Part shown: positions 32,118 through 41,091 of the stretch, piece after piece
Layout of the letters: each line of letters starts with the position of its first letter
Position numbering within the stretch: position 1 is the stretch's first letter
From: Nocardioides sp.
GTDB taxonomy: Bacteria; Actinomycetota; Actinomycetes; Propionibacteriales; Nocardioidaceae
NCBI GenBank assembly: GCA_030698375.1
Contig: JAUYLL010000122.1
Coordinates: 1-50,612 of the forward strand
Reading direction: 5' to 3'
Length of the DNA: 50,612 nucleotides
Position numbers and translations under genes: made by a program
Notes under the pieces: generated by a model
What the model saw: only the letters and a program-made list of their open reading frames with translations
Told to the model about the DNA's origin: nothing
Databases searched by the model: none

Positions 32118-32384
32118 TCAGGGACCGAGCTCGCGTTTCTCGAAGCGCCGGATCTCGTCGATGACGATCGTCGCGAGGGCCGGGTCGATCTCGCGGTGGT
32201 CCCAGGCCAGCTGCTTGAGCTCCTCGAGGGTGCCGCGGGCGGCGGCGTACTCCTGCTGGAGCCGGGTGACGTCGACCCCACCTGGCTCGAGGCCCGCCCG
32301 GCTGGTGCGGCCGACGAGGTAGCCGACGAACCCGAGGAGGAACAGGGCGGAGAGCACCGCCATCATGACGACGAGGCCGCCCAC
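32118..32384 (-). CDS. Small membrane protein with a cytoplasmic helical domain
   Basis: An 88-residue protein with one N-terminal transmembrane helix (VVMMAVLSALFLLGFVGYLV) and then a charged, helix-forming region (EYAAARGTLEELKQLAWDHR, FEKRELGP). I do not recognise a family. The GTG start is three bases after the arcA stop, so it is translationally linked to arginine deiminase. No functional relation is evident. Confidence 0.65.
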   Translation of the reverse strand: MGGLVVMMAVLSALFLLGFVGYLVGRTSRAGLEPGGVDVTRLQQEYAAARGTLEELKQLAWDHREIDPALATIVIDEIRRFEKRELGP

Positions 32385-32387
32385 GGC

Positions 32388-33629
32388 TCAGCCCACCGGC
32401 TGCGGGTCGCGGCTGATCGGGCAGGACATGCAGCGGGGGCCGCCGCGTCCCGAGCCGAGCTCGGAGCCGGAGATGCGAACGACCTCGATGCCGGCGTCCT
32501 CGAGCCGGGCGTTGGTCTCGGTGTTCCGCTCGTACGCCACCGCCACCCGGGGTGCGACCGCCAACGTGTTGTTGCCGTCGTCCCACTGCTCGCGCTCGGC
32601 GGTGACCGGGTCCAGGCCGGTGTCGATCTGGTGCAGCGTGTCGATGCCTATCGCCTTCGCCGCCGCGACCAGGAACGGCTCGGCCGGGGCGACGTGCAGG
32701 GGCCCCTCCTCGGCGCCGTCCGCACCGGCGGTGACGGCGTACGCCGTGAGGCTGTCGGCGACGTTGGGATACATCACGATCTTGTCGACGTCGACCATCG
32801 TGCAGACGGTGTCGAGGTGCATGGTGGCGCGCTCCTGGGTGATCGGCACGGCCAGCACGGTGTGGGCGAGGTCGTCGCCGAAGACGTGGCGGGCGAAGCG
32901 CTCGACCCCGGCGGGGGTGGTGCGCTCGCCGACCCCGACCGCGACGACGCCCGGCGCGAGCAGCAGCACGTCGCCGCCCTCGACGTGCTCGTGCTTCCAA
33001 CCGTGGATCCGGGGGGTGCCGGCGAAGCGGGGGTGGCGGGTGTAGATGAGCTCGGTCAGCTGGGTCTCGCGCTCGCGGGCCGGCATCGCCAGCGAGGTGA
33101 CCGCGACGTGGTCGCCGACCCAGACGCTGGAGTCGCGGGTGAACAGCAGGTTGGGCAGCGGGTCGATGAGGAAGTCGTCGTGGGCCAGCAGGCTGGTGAC
33201 GATGCCGAAGCCACCGCGGACCTCGTCGTTGCGGAGGCCGGCGGTGAGCACGCCGGCGAGACCGGCGGGCGGCTGGTCGTGCAGCGCCGAGGTGAGGTAG
33301 TCGCGCAGTGTGTCGCCCAGGCGCAGGCTGGCGGTGACGGTGGTGATCGCCTCGTGGCGAGCGTCGGCGTCCTCGAGCGTCGCGACGAGCAGGTCGACGA
33401 GGTAGAGCACCTCGACGTCGCGGTCGGTGAGCGCCGCGGCGAACGCGTCGTGCTCGTCCTGGGCGCGGCTGACCCAGGGGATGCCGTCGAAGAGCAACTG
33501 GTCGTTGTTGCGGGGGGTCAGCCGCTTCAGCTCGGGGCCGGGTCGGTGCAGCATCACGGTGCGTAGCCGACCGACCTCGCTGTCGGCCCCGTGGTTCGAA
33601 CGGTGCTCGGCTGCCCGCTGCGCGCTCAT
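32388..33629 (-). CDS. arcA: Arginine deiminase
   Basis: A 413-residue guanidino-group hydrolase that converts arginine to citrulline and ammonia. Visible are the N-terminal [20 protein letters not shown], the substrate region [11 protein letters not shown] at about 152, the catalytic-site pattern [20 protein letters not shown] at about 213, [10 protein letters not shown] at about 268, and the nucleophile cysteine in [13 protein letters not shown] near the C-terminus. The partner genes arcB and arcC are not adjacent. It may serve acid resistance or nitrogen supply rather than a full ATP-yielding pathway. TAGGCT (33641-33636) is six bases before the ATG. Confidence 0.95.
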   Translation of the reverse strand: MSAQRAAEHRSNHGADSEVGRLRTVMLHRPGPELKRLTPRNNDQLLFDGIPWVSRAQDEHDAFAAALTDRDVEVLYLVDLLVATLEDADARHEAITTVTASLRLGDTLRDYLTSALHDQPPAGLAGVLTAGLRNDEVRGGFGIVTSLLAHDDFLIDPLPNLLFTRDSSVWVGDHVAVTSLAMPARERETQLTELIYTRHPRFAGTPRIHGWKHEHVEGGDVLLLAPGVVAVGVGERTTPAGVERFARHVFGDDLAHTVLAVPITQERATMHLDTVCTMVDVDKIVMYPNVADSLTAYAVTAGADGAEEGPLHVAPAEPFLVAAAKAIGIDTLHQIDTGLDPVTAEREQWDDGNNTLAVAPRVAVAYERNTETNARLEDAGIEVVRISGSELGSGRGGPRCMSCPISRDPQPVG

Positions 33630-33649
33630 GCGGGCAGCCTATGCCGGGT

Positions 33650-34261
33650 TCAGGCCGCGACGAAGAGCTCGTAGGCGGTGAATGACGCCAGGCCGAGGCA
33701 GACGACCGCGCCCGCGGTGTAGAGCACCGGCAGGCGCACCCGGGCCAGCAGGGCGCGGCCGACCAGCACGGCGAGCCCGCTGACGGCCAGCAGCGCGAGC
33801 AACGCCCCGACGAAGACGCTGAGCGGGGCGTCGTACCGGGCGACGAGGCTGATGGTGAGCAGCTGGGAGAGGTCACCCCACTCGGCGGCGAAGAGCACGA
33901 GGAAGCTCGCGCCGATCACTCGGTAGCCGGTGACGTCCCGGGCGCGGGCGGCGTACTCCTCGCTGCCCTCGGTCGGGTCGGTGACCCCGCGGGCCTCCCG
34001 CGCCTCCTTGAGCAGCAGAACGGCGCCGCCCAGGAACAGCAGCATGGCCACCGTCTGCACCAGGTGCGTCGGCAGCAGCGACGCGACGCCGCCGAGCGCG
34101 ACGGCGATCCCGGTCTGGACGGCGAACGCCAGGCCGACGCCGATCCAGACGAGAAGCGGCCGGTAGCGGGTGGCCAGGACGAGCGTGGCGATGAACGTCT
34201 TGTCGGGGAGCTCGACGACGAAGATGGTGCCGAAGGTGACGGCGGCGACCAGGAGGTCCAC
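33650..34261 (-). CDS. TMEM165/GDT1 family cation (Mn/Ca) exporter
   Basis: A 203-residue membrane protein of six predicted helices in two halves. Each half carries the family signature: ELPDKTF at about residue 17 and EWGDLSQ at about 127. Relatives such as MneA-type proteins export manganese or exchange calcium for protons. Its GTG start is seven bases from the pheA stop, so it is probably cotranscribed with pheA. A metabolic link is not obvious. The central loop between halves is acidic (DPTEGSEEYAARARD). Confidence 0.92.
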   Translation of the reverse strand: MDLLVAAVTFGTIFVVELPDKTFIATLVLATRYRPLLVWIGVGLAFAVQTGIAVALGGVASLLPTHLVQTVAMLLFLGGAVLLLKEAREARGVTDPTEGSEEYAARARDVTGYRVIGASFLVLFAAEWGDLSQLLTISLVARYDAPLSVFVGALLALLAVSGLAVLVGRALLARVRLPVLYTAGAVVCLGLASFTAYELFVAA

Positions 34262-34268
34262 GCCGGTC

Positions 34269-35114
34269 TCAGCGGTGCGCGCGGGAGGGGTCTGCGGCGT
34301 AGACGCCCATGATCGTCACGTCGGTGGTGAAGAACCGCAGCTCCTCGAGCGCCCGTCGTACGCCGGGGTGGTCGGGGTGGCCGTCGACCTCGGCGAGGAA
34401 CTGGGTGGCGGTGAACTCGCCGCCGACCATGTAGCTCTCCAGCTTCGTCATGTTGACGCCGTTGGTCGCGAACCCGCCGAGCGCCTTGTAGAGCGCGGCC
34501 GGGATGTTGCGGACGTTGAAGAGGAAGGTCGTCACGGTCGCCGGACCGTCCGGGTCGGCGGTGACGGGCTCGCGGGAGAGGACGACGAACCGGGTGGTGT
34601 TGTGGTCCTCGTCCTCGACGTCGGTGGCGAGGATCTGCAGGCCGTAGATCTGGGCGGCCATCGGCGGGGAGATCGCCGCCTGGGTGGGGTCGGCGGCCTC
34701 GGCGACCTCGCGGGCGGCGCCGGCGGTGTCGCCGGAGATGACGGGTGCGAGCCCGCGCTCGCGGATGATCTTGCGGCACTGGCCCAGCGCGTGCACGTGG
34801 CTGTGCACGGTGCTGATCGTGTCGAGGGTCGCCCCGGGCACGGCCATCAGGTGGAAGCGGATCCGCAGGAAGTGCTCGGCGACGATGTGCAGCCCCGACC
34901 CGGGCAGGAAATGGTGGATGTCGGCCACCCGGCCGGCGATCGAGTTGTCGATCGGGATCATCGCCAGGTCCGCATCGCCCGCCTCGACGGCGGCGAAGAC
35001 GTCCTCGAAGGAGGCGCACGGCAGCGTGTCCCAGTCGGGGTAGTGCTGACGGCACACCTGGTGGGAGTTGGCGCCGGGCTCGCCCTGGTAGGCGATGCGT
35101 CGAGGGGATGTCAC
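34269..35114 (-). CDS. pheA: Prephenate dehydratase
   Basis: A 281-residue enzyme that converts prephenate to phenylpyruvate in phenylalanine synthesis. The catalytic domain begins RIAYQGEPGANSHQV and includes MIPIDNSIAGRV at about 52-63 and AISPPMAAQIYGL (usually S/A-SxxAAxxYGL). The C-terminal ACT domain begins near residue 195 with TTFLFNVRNIPAALYKAL and NMTKLESYMVGGEF (the ESRP-like effector motif, here ESYM). No chorismate mutase domain is fused. TAAACT (35126-35121) lies six bases before the GTG and overlaps the promoter of the divergent gene. Confidence 0.95.
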   Translation of the reverse strand: MTSPRRIAYQGEPGANSHQVCRQHYPDWDTLPCASFEDVFAAVEAGDADLAMIPIDNSIAGRVADIHHFLPGSGLHIVAEHFLRIRFHLMAVPGATLDTISTVHSHVHALGQCRKIIRERGLAPVISGDTAGAAREVAEAADPTQAAISPPMAAQIYGLQILATDVEDEDHNTTRFVVLSREPVTADPDGPATVTTFLFNVRNIPAALYKALGGFATNGVNMTKLESYMVGGEFTATQFLAEVDGHPDHPGVRRALEELRFFTTDVTIMGVYAADPSRAHR

Positions 35115-35137
35115 GTGCGCAGTTTAGGGTCGGCAGC
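35115..35137. promoter_or_regulatory. Second pair of back-to-back leaderless promoters (pheA / DUF4446-like)
   Basis: The gap is again exactly 23 bases. The minus-strand hexamer TAAACT occupies 35126-35121 and the plus-strand hexamer TAGGGT 35125-35130; they share 35125-35126. Spacers to the start codons are six and seven bases. This is the same geometry as at 7408-7430, although the genes are unrelated. Confidence 0.6.
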
Positions 35138-35536
35138 GTGGTCTATCTCGCGGTGCTCAGCCTGGTGGTCGCGCTGGCCGCGCTCGCCGTCTCCGTCACG
35201 CTGCTGCGCCGGCTCGGTGCGGCGCGCCGGGCGATGGGCGCCGACGCGCTCCCCGAGGACGTCCACGGCCTGCGCCAGGAGGTCGCGGCGCTGCGTGCGG
35301 AGGCCCGCGGCTCGCTGCGCCACGTCGCGGTCGTGAGGTACGACGCGTTCGGCGACATGGGCGGTCACCTGTCCTGGTCGCTGGCGCTGCTGGACGACGG
35401 CGGCAACGGCGTCGTGCTCACCTCGATCCACGGCCGCTCCGACGCTCGCAGCTATGCCAAGAACATCGCCGGGTGGTCCGCGGAGCAGCCGCTCTCGCCC
35501 GAGGAGGACGAGGCGATCGCCCACGCCCGGCCGTGA
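35138..35536 (+). CDS. DUF4446-like membrane-anchored protein
   Basis: A 132-residue protein with one N-terminal helix (YLAVLSLVVALAALAVSVTL), a short coiled region and the C-terminal block VRYDAFGDMGGHLSWSLALL then SIHGRSDARSYAK, which matches the DUF4446 family seen in actinobacteria and firmicutes. Function unknown. The topology suggests a cytoplasmic domain on a membrane anchor. GTG 35138 is chosen from the leaderless hexamer; an upstream GTG in frame at 35108 would start inside pheA. Confidence 0.83.
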   Translation: MVYLAVLSLVVALAALAVSVTLLRRLGAARRAMGADALPEDVHGLRQEVAALRAEARGSLRHVAVVRYDAFGDMGGHLSWSLALLDDGGNGVVLTSIHGRSDARSYAKNIAGWSAEQPLSPEEDEAIAHARP

Positions 35537-35547
35537 GCCCATTGCCG

Positions 35548-35611
35548 GGGTAGTCCCTAACCCCTGAGCGATTGAGAGCCCTCTGATTCGCTCTCCTGTT
35601 GGGGACTACCC
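35548..35611. repeat. 64-bp near-perfect inverted repeat between convergent genes
   Basis: The outer arms (35548-35561 and 35598-35611) pair over 14 bases with one G-T type mismatch. Inside, GAGCGA and TCGCTC pair again, and so do AGAG and CTCT. It lies 12 bases after the DUF4446-like stop and 17 before the NTF2-like stop on the other strand, so it may be a bidirectional terminator. The size and nested symmetry also suit a REP/MITE-like repeat. Confidence 0.75.
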
Positions 35612-35627
35612 GACCCGCTGGGTGACC

Positions 35628-36017
35628 TCACGCCCTGCTGAGCTCGGCAGACATCGCCGCGATGACCGCCTCGAGGCCACGCATGGGGCGGACCATCACG
35701 GTGAACGACGTCAGCCGGCCGTCCGGTCCCCAGCGCAGCATGTCGACGCCGTGCACGGTCCTGCCGTCGACCTCCGCCTCGAACTCCAGCACGGCGCTCG
35801 ACTCCGACCACCACTCCTCGACGTAGCGCAGCGTCGGACCGAGTACGACGATCGCCGCGGCGAGGTAGGCCGTGGTCAGCGCCTTGCCCTCCTGGGGCTT
35901 GTGCACCGCGGGCGAGCGGAACACGACGTCGTCGGCGAGCAGGTCGTCCAGTCCGGCAGGGTCGCGCGCCTCCGCGATCCGGTGCCACGCGGCCAGGGTC
36001 TCGGGTCGTGAGCTCAT
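35628..36017 (-). CDS. NTF2-like / SnoaL-fold protein
   Basis: A 129-residue small cone-shaped fold with the typical opening WHRIAEARDPAGLDDLLADD, then VVFRSPAVHKPQEGK and LEFEAEVDGRTVHGVDMLRW near residue 82. Family members are isomerases, cyclases or ligand binders; the ligand is unknown. It lies 12 bases downstream of the PAP2-kinase gene and is probably cotranscribed. GAGACT also stands six bases before its ATG. Confidence 0.83.
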   Translation of the reverse strand: MSSRPETLAAWHRIAEARDPAGLDDLLADDVVFRSPAVHKPQEGKALTTAYLAAAIVVLGPTLRYVEEWWSESSAVLEFEAEVDGRTVHGVDMLRWGPDGRLTSFTVMVRPMRGLEAVIAAMSAELSRA

Positions 36018-36029
36018 GCCGACAGTCTC

Positions 36030-37604
36030 TCAGCGGGGGACGCGGACCAGGAGGCGGCCGTGGATGCACTCCATGTGGAGCTCCTTGCCGGGACCGATGG
36101 AGTCGCCGTCGAGCTGGCGGGGGGTGCTGGTGTGGGCGCGCACGGAGATGGTGTGGCCGGTCATCCGGTTGATGGTGTCGTCGGTGCGGGCGCCCTTGGA
36201 GAGGACCCGGAAGACCAGCGGGATCCAGGAGAAGAAGTTGCGCGGGTGCAGGATCACGACGTCGAGCACGCCGTCGTCGATGGTGGCGTCGGGCAGCAGC
36301 GGCATGCCGGCCTGCAGGAAGCCGACGTTGCCGACGACGACGGTGCGGGCGCGGTGGCGGGTGTACTCCCCGCCGTCGACGGAGATGTCGACCCGGACGG
36401 CCGGGAACATCAGCGACTTCATCCCGGCCACGAAGTAGGCCAGCCAGCCGACCCGCTTCTTGAGGTCCTCGTTGACGCCCTCCATGATCGCGGCGTCGAA
36501 GCCCATCCCGGCCATCACCATGAAGTGGCTGTCCTCGAACCCGTCGCCGGACACGGCGACCATGTCGATCGCCCGGTCCTGGCCGGTGAGCGCGATGTCG
36601 ATCGCGGCGCGGATGTAGAGCGGGATGTCCAGGTTGCGGGCCAGCAGGTTGCCCGTGCCCGCGGGCACGATCCCGACCGGGATCCCGGTGCCGGCGAGCT
36701 CCGCGCACACCTCGCGCACCGTGCCGTCGCCGCCGCACACGATCACCAGGTCGGCCTCCTCGACCGAGGCCTGCGCGGCCTGGCCGGTGCCGGAGTCCTC
36801 GATCGTGGTCAGGTGCCAGGTCGGCTCGGACCAGCCGGCCTCGAGCGCCATCGAGGTGACGATCGACTGGAACTGACCGACGTCCTCCACCTTGATCGGG
36901 TTGAGTACGACGGCCAGCTTGCGGCCCGAGGGCATCGACTCCGCGAGCGGCTCGATCCGCGCGGCGTGGCTGCGCGGCAGCGGGCTGTAGAGCGCCAGCC
37001 CCAGCAGCACGAAGCCGGCGCCCAGGAGCGAGCCGGCGACCACGTCGGAGGGGAAGTGTCGCCCGAGGAGGACGCGGTCGGCGTCGACCACCACCACGAG
37101 CACCAGCACCACGCCGTAGACGAGCCGCCTGACGCTGCGGCGGCGTACGAGCATCGTGACCAGCACCATCACGACGCCACCCAAAGCCGCGACCGACGAC
37201 GCATGGCCGGAGGGGAAGGCGTTGTTGCTCAGCAGCCACTCGGTCTCCTGCCACTCGGGCCGGTCCCGCGAGACCGCGAGCTTGATCAGGGTGGTCGCCA
37301 GGGCGGTCAGGGCCGTCACGCCGACGGTGTAGAACGCCGCCCGGCGGTGGCGCTTGATGAGCATCGCGATCGTGAGGGCCGCGGCGTAGGCGGTCATCGC
37401 CGGGGTGGAGAAGGCGACCTCGACGCCCCGCAGCAGCGGCCGCACGGAGTCGTTGTCGAGCGCCCAGGTGCGGGCGGCGTCGCCCCGGCCGTCCAGGTCG
37501 ACCAGCGGGGACCAGTCCTGCAGCGTCGCGAGCGCGAGCAGCGCGAAGGCGCCGAAGCACAGGGCGCTCCAGGCAAGGACGGTGGCACGCGAACGGTCGA
37601 GCAC
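36030..37604 (-). CDS. PAP2 phosphatase - diacylglycerol kinase fusion
   Basis: A 524-residue two-domain lipid enzyme from GTG 37604 (GTG 37631 would add nine residues). The N-terminal half has five or six membrane helices with the PAP2 signature split as KLAVSRDRP, PSGHAS and DRVLLGRHFPSD, the phosphatidate phosphatase active site. From about residue 225 is a diacylglycerol/sphingosine kinase domain with LNPIKVEDV, the ATP loop VCGGDGTVREV and GIVPAGTGNLLARN. One half removes the phosphate that the other would add. The kinase half may therefore act on another lipid, or the pair may remodel a polyprenol or glycerolipid pool. Confidence 0.9.
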   Translation of the reverse strand: MLDRSRATVLAWSALCFGAFALLALATLQDWSPLVDLDGRGDAARTWALDNDSVRPLLRGVEVAFSTPAMTAYAAALTIAMLIKRHRRAAFYTVGVTALTALATTLIKLAVSRDRPEWQETEWLLSNNAFPSGHASSVAALGGVVMVLVTMLVRRRSVRRLVYGVVLVLVVVVDADRVLLGRHFPSDVVAGSLLGAGFVLLGLALYSPLPRSHAARIEPLAESMPSGRKLAVVLNPIKVEDVGQFQSIVTSMALEAGWSEPTWHLTTIEDSGTGQAAQASVEEADLVIVCGGDGTVREVCAELAGTGIPVGIVPAGTGNLLARNLDIPLYIRAAIDIALTGQDRAIDMVAVSGDGFEDSHFMVMAGMGFDAAIMEGVNEDLKKRVGWLAYFVAGMKSLMFPAVRVDISVDGGEYTRHRARTVVVGNVGFLQAGMPLLPDATIDDGVLDVVILHPRNFFSWIPLVFRVLSKGARTDDTINRMTGHTISVRAHTSTPRQLDGDSIGPGKELHMECIHGRLLVRVPR

Positions 37605-37682
37605 GGCGCCAAGTATGGGCGACCGGACCACGCCCCCCTAACTGGGATGAGCGGGGTCGAGGCTGCCGGATAGCCTGAGGCC

Positions 37683-38951
37683 ATGATCGACCCGCGCATC
37701 CTCCGAGACGACCCAGACCGCGTACGAGCCGCCCAGGCCAAGCGCGGGCTGTCCGACGACGTCGTCGACCGGGCGCTGGCGGCCGACACCGCGCGCCGCG
37801 CGGCGATCGCGACCTACGAGGCCAAGCGCGGCGAGCAGAAGCAGCTCGGGAAGCTGATCCCGCAAGCAGGCGGTGACGAGAAGCAGGCGCTGCTCGCCCA
37901 GACCAAGACCCTCTCCGCCGAGGTCAAGGACGCCGAGGCCGCGCAGGGCCTCGCCGAGGAGGAGTGGCAGCAGGCGCTGCTCTCCATCCCCAACCTGGCC
38001 GCCGACGAGGTCCCGGCCGGAGGTGAGGACGACTTCGTCGTGCTCGAGACCATCGGCACGCCCGCGGAGTTCGACTTCGAGCCGCGCGACCACATCGAGC
38101 TCGGCCGGATGCTCGGCGCCATCGACCTCGACCGCGGCGCCAAGGTGTCGGGCTCGCGCTTCTACTTCCTCACCGGGGTGGGGGCCGAGCTGGAGTTCGC
38201 CCTGATCAACCTGGCCAACGAGACCGCCCGCGACTTCGGGTTCACCCAGGTCATCGCCCCGTCGATGGTCAAGCCGCGCGCGATGGACGGCACCGGCTTC
38301 CTCGGCCAGGCGGCCGACGACGTCTACCGCATCGAGGGCCAGGACATGTACCTCGTCGGGACCTCCGAGGTCCCGATGGCGGCCTATCACTCCGACGAGA
38401 TCCTGGACGCCGAGAAGCTGCCGTTGCGCTACGCCGCGTTCAGCCCGTGCTTCCGCAAGGAGGCCGGCTCGCACGGCAAGGACACCAAGGGGATCATCCG
38501 GGTCCACTGGTTCGACAAGGTGGAGATGTTCGTCTACACGACCACCGAGGACTCCTACGCCGAGCACCAGCGGCTGCTCGACATCGAGAAGGCGTTCCTC
38601 GACAAGCTCGAGCTGGCCTACCGCGTGATCGACGTGGCCGCCGGCGACCTCGGGCTGTCCGCCCAGCGCAAGTTCGACTGCGAGGCGTGGATCCCGACCC
38701 AGGGGAAGTACCGCGAGCTGACGTCGACCTCCAACTGCACCGAGTTCCAGACCCGGCGGCTCGACACCCGGGGCCGGTTCGGCACCGAGATCAGGCCGGT
38801 CGCGACGCTCAACGGCACCCTGTGCGCCATGACCCGCGCGATCGTCGCGATCCTCGAGACCCACCAGCAGGCCGACGGCTCGGTCCGCGTGCCCAAGGCC
38901 CTCCAGCCCTGGCTGGGCGGGCGCGAGACCCTGGTGCCGGTCGCCCTGTGA
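37683..38951 (+). CDS. serS: Seryl-tRNA synthetase
   Basis: A 422-residue class II synthetase. The N-terminal helical arm (about residues 30-100) contacts the long variable arm of tRNA-Ser. The catalytic core has motif 2 as [18 protein letters not shown] and motif 3 in [18 protein letters not shown], with the serine-site TSEVP at about 228. It charges the two tRNA-Ser genes found at 48738-48826 and 49936-50028, among others. TAGCCT (37671-37676) is six bases before the ATG. It heads a run of four genes overlapping by four bases each. Confidence 0.97.
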   Translation: MIDPRILRDDPDRVRAAQAKRGLSDDVVDRALAADTARRAAIATYEAKRGEQKQLGKLIPQAGGDEKQALLAQTKTLSAEVKDAEAAQGLAEEEWQQALLSIPNLAADEVPAGGEDDFVVLETIGTPAEFDFEPRDHIELGRMLGAIDLDRGAKVSGSRFYFLTGVGAELEFALINLANETARDFGFTQVIAPSMVKPRAMDGTGFLGQAADDVYRIEGQDMYLVGTSEVPMAAYHSDEILDAEKLPLRYAAFSPCFRKEAGSHGKDTKGIIRVHWFDKVEMFVYTTTEDSYAEHQRLLDIEKAFLDKLELAYRVIDVAAGDLGLSAQRKFDCEAWIPTQGKYRELTSTSNCTEFQTRRLDTRGRFGTEIRPVATLNGTLCAMTRAIVAILETHQQADGSVRVPKALQPWLGGRETLVPVAL

Positions 38952-39781
38952 GCGCCCGGTCGGGCTGGACGCCCAAGCTGGTCGCCCTCGACATCGACGG
39001 CACCCTGCTCAAGTGGATCGAGGGTGCCGGCACCACCTACGAGACGATCGAGCAGACGACGTACGACGCCGTCCACCGCGCCCTCGACGCGGGCGCCCAC
39101 GTGGTGCTCGCCTCGGGCCGATCCCCGCACGGCATGACGCCGATCGCGGAGATGCTCGACCTGCGCGGACAGGACGACGACCGGGTCTGGGTGGTCGCCA
39201 GCAACGGCGCCGTCGTCTTCCGGCACCCGCCGCTCGAGGTGGTGCACGAGGTCACCTTCGACGCCGCTCCTGCGGTCGCCGCCGTGCTGGAGCACCACCC
39301 CGACGCCCTCGTCGCGGTCGAGGAGCGCGGGGTCGGCTACCGCGTGAGCAACCACTTCCCGGTGGGAGAGCTCTCCGGCGACATGATCATCACCGAGGTC
39401 GACGAACTGGTGAGGGGCCCGGTGAGTCGCGTCATCATCCGCGACCCGGCCGCCACCCCCGAGGAGTTCGTCGAGCTCGCGGCCAAGCTGGGGCTGCACG
39501 GCACCGACTACGTCGTCGGCTGGACGGCGTGGCTCGACCTGTCGCCGGTCGGCGTGTCCAAGGCGTCGGGTCTCGAGCACGTCACCGACGAGCTCGGCCT
39601 CACCCAGCGCGACGTGCTCGCGATCGGCGACGGCCGCAACGACATCGAGATGCTGCGGTGGGCTCACCGTGGGGTCGCCATGGGGCAGGCCGTCCAGGAG
39701 GTCCTCGACGTCGCCGACGACGTCACCGCGTCGGTCTACGAGGACGGCGCCGCCGCAGAGCTGGACCGCTGGTTCGGGTGA
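38948..39781 (+). CDS. HAD-superfamily (Cof-type) hydrolase, first copy
   Basis: A 277-residue class IIB HAD phosphatase. Motif I is [10 protein letters not shown] (residues about 13-22), motif [10 protein letters not shown] and motif [14 protein letters not shown] near 225. It probably removes phosphate from a sugar or nucleotide phosphate. The GTG overlaps the serS stop (GTGA). A second HAD hydrolase of the same class follows one gene later. Confidence 0.9.
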   Translation: MSARSGWTPKLVALDIDGTLLKWIEGAGTTYETIEQTTYDAVHRALDAGAHVVLASGRSPHGMTPIAEMLDLRGQDDDRVWVVASNGAVVFRHPPLEVVHEVTFDAAPAVAAVLEHHPDALVAVEERGVGYRVSNHFPVGELSGDMIITEVDELVRGPVSRVIIRDPAATPEEFVELAAKLGLHGTDYVVGWTAWLDLSPVGVSKASGLEHVTDELGLTQRDVLAIGDGRNDIEMLRWAHRGVAMGQAVQEVLDVADDVTASVYEDGAAAELDRWFG

Positions 39782-40254
39782 CCCGGCTCCCGGCCCTGAT
39801 CAGCACCGACCGGTTGCGCCTGGTGCCGTTCACGCCAGCCGACGCGGCCGACATGCTCGCCGGTCGGCACCAGGACCGCTGGCACCCCGACTACCCGAGG
39901 CGGGACGACGCCGACGCCGCGACGATGGTCCGTGAGGGCGACAGCTGGGGTCCCCGGCACATCGTGCTCGGGCGGCTGGCGGTCGGGTCCATCGGCTGCT
40001 TCGGGCCGCCGGTCGACGGGGAGACGGAGGTCGGCTACGGCCTCGTCGAGGCGGCGCGGGGGGCCGGGGTGGCGGGCGAGGCCCTGCGTGCCCTGCTCGC
40101 CGAGACCGACCGCCTCGGGGTCAGGGTGCGGGCCAGCGTGGCGCCCACCAACCGGGCCAGCCTGCGCGTGCTGGCGAAGTGCGGCTTCACCGAGCTGCGC
40201 GGCAGCAACGAGGACGGCGAGCTGGTCATGGCGCGGCCGCTTCCCGCCCGATGA
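39778..40254 (+). CDS. GNAT-family N-acetyltransferase (RimJ/RimL-like)
   Basis: A 158-residue acetyltransferase beginning ISTDRLRLVPFTPADAADML, the typical opening of the RimJ/RimL group. The acetyl-CoA region is EAARGAGVAGEALRALL and NRASLRVLAKCGFTELR follows. Placement directly behind serS suggests a translation-related or resistance target, but that is only context. Start and stop both overlap the neighbours by four bases. Confidence 0.88.
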   Translation: MTRLPALISTDRLRLVPFTPADAADMLAGRHQDRWHPDYPRRDDADAATMVREGDSWGPRHIVLGRLAVGSIGCFGPPVDGETEVGYGLVEAARGAGVAGEALRALLAETDRLGVRVRASVAPTNRASLRVLAKCGFTELRGSNEDGELVMARPLPAR

Positions 40255-41045
40255 GCCGCCCACGCCTCGTCGCGACCGACCTCGACGGCACCCTGGTCCG
40301 CTCCGACGAGAGCGTCTCCCCGGAGTCGGCGCGGGTGCTCGCCGAGCTCGACCGCCGCGGCATCCCGGTCGTCTTCGTCACCGCCCGGCCGCTGCGCTGG
40401 ATGGAGGAGCTGTGGTCGATGGTCGGGGCGCACGGGCTCGCCGTGGTCTCCAACGGCGCGATCCTCTACGACGTCACCCGCCGCGAGGTGCGCGAGGTGG
40501 TCGGCATCGAGCGGGAGGCGGGGCTGCGCCTCGTGGAGACCATCGCCCGCGCCGTCCCGGCGGCCGGCTTCGCCATCGAGTGCGTCGACGGGCTCCGGCA
40601 GGACGAGCGTTTCGTCGACCTCCACCGCGCCTCGGGCGCCCCGCGCGGCGCCCTGGCCGACCTCTGGGACGCCCCGGCGGTCAAGCTGCTCGTCCAGGAC
40701 CTCGACGCCGACCCGCACGAGCTCCGCGCCGGTGTGGTCGAGGCGGTCGGCGAGGCGGCGGTGGCCACCTGGTCGGTCGACCACCTGGTCGAGATCAGCG
40801 CTCCCGGCATCACCAAGGCCGCCACGCTCGCCCGGGTCGCCGCGGAGCTCGGGGTCGAGGCCGCCGACGTCATCGCCTTCGGCGACATGCCCAACGACCT
40901 GCCGATGCTCGACTGGGCCGGCACGTCGTACGCCGTGGCCAACGCCCATCCCGACGTCCTGGCCCTGGCCGACCACGTGGCGCCGGCCAACGACGACGAC
41001 GGGGTCGCCCGGGTCCTGGCGGAGGTCTTCGCCCTCGGGGAGTGA
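40251..41045 (+). CDS. HAD-superfamily (Cof-type) hydrolase, second copy
   Basis: A 264-residue HAD-IIB phosphatase with motif I VATDLDGTLVRSD, motif II VFVTARP and motif IV IAFGDMPNDLPMLD at about 204. It is clearly related to the product of 38948-39781 but distinct in the cap domain. Last gene of the serS operon; its ATG overlaps the GNAT stop. Confidence 0.9.
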   Translation: MSRPRLVATDLDGTLVRSDESVSPESARVLAELDRRGIPVVFVTARPLRWMEELWSMVGAHGLAVVSNGAILYDVTRREVREVVGIEREAGLRLVETIARAVPAAGFAIECVDGLRQDERFVDLHRASGAPRGALADLWDAPAVKLLVQDLDADPHELRAGVVEAVGEAAVATWSVDHLVEISAPGITKAATLARVAAELGVEAADVIAFGDMPNDLPMLDWAGTSYAVANAHPDVLALADHVAPANDDDGVARVLAEVFALGE

Positions 41046-41091
41046 GGGCCTCGACTGGTGCCCGTCACCCCGGATCTGTTGAGATGTCCCC

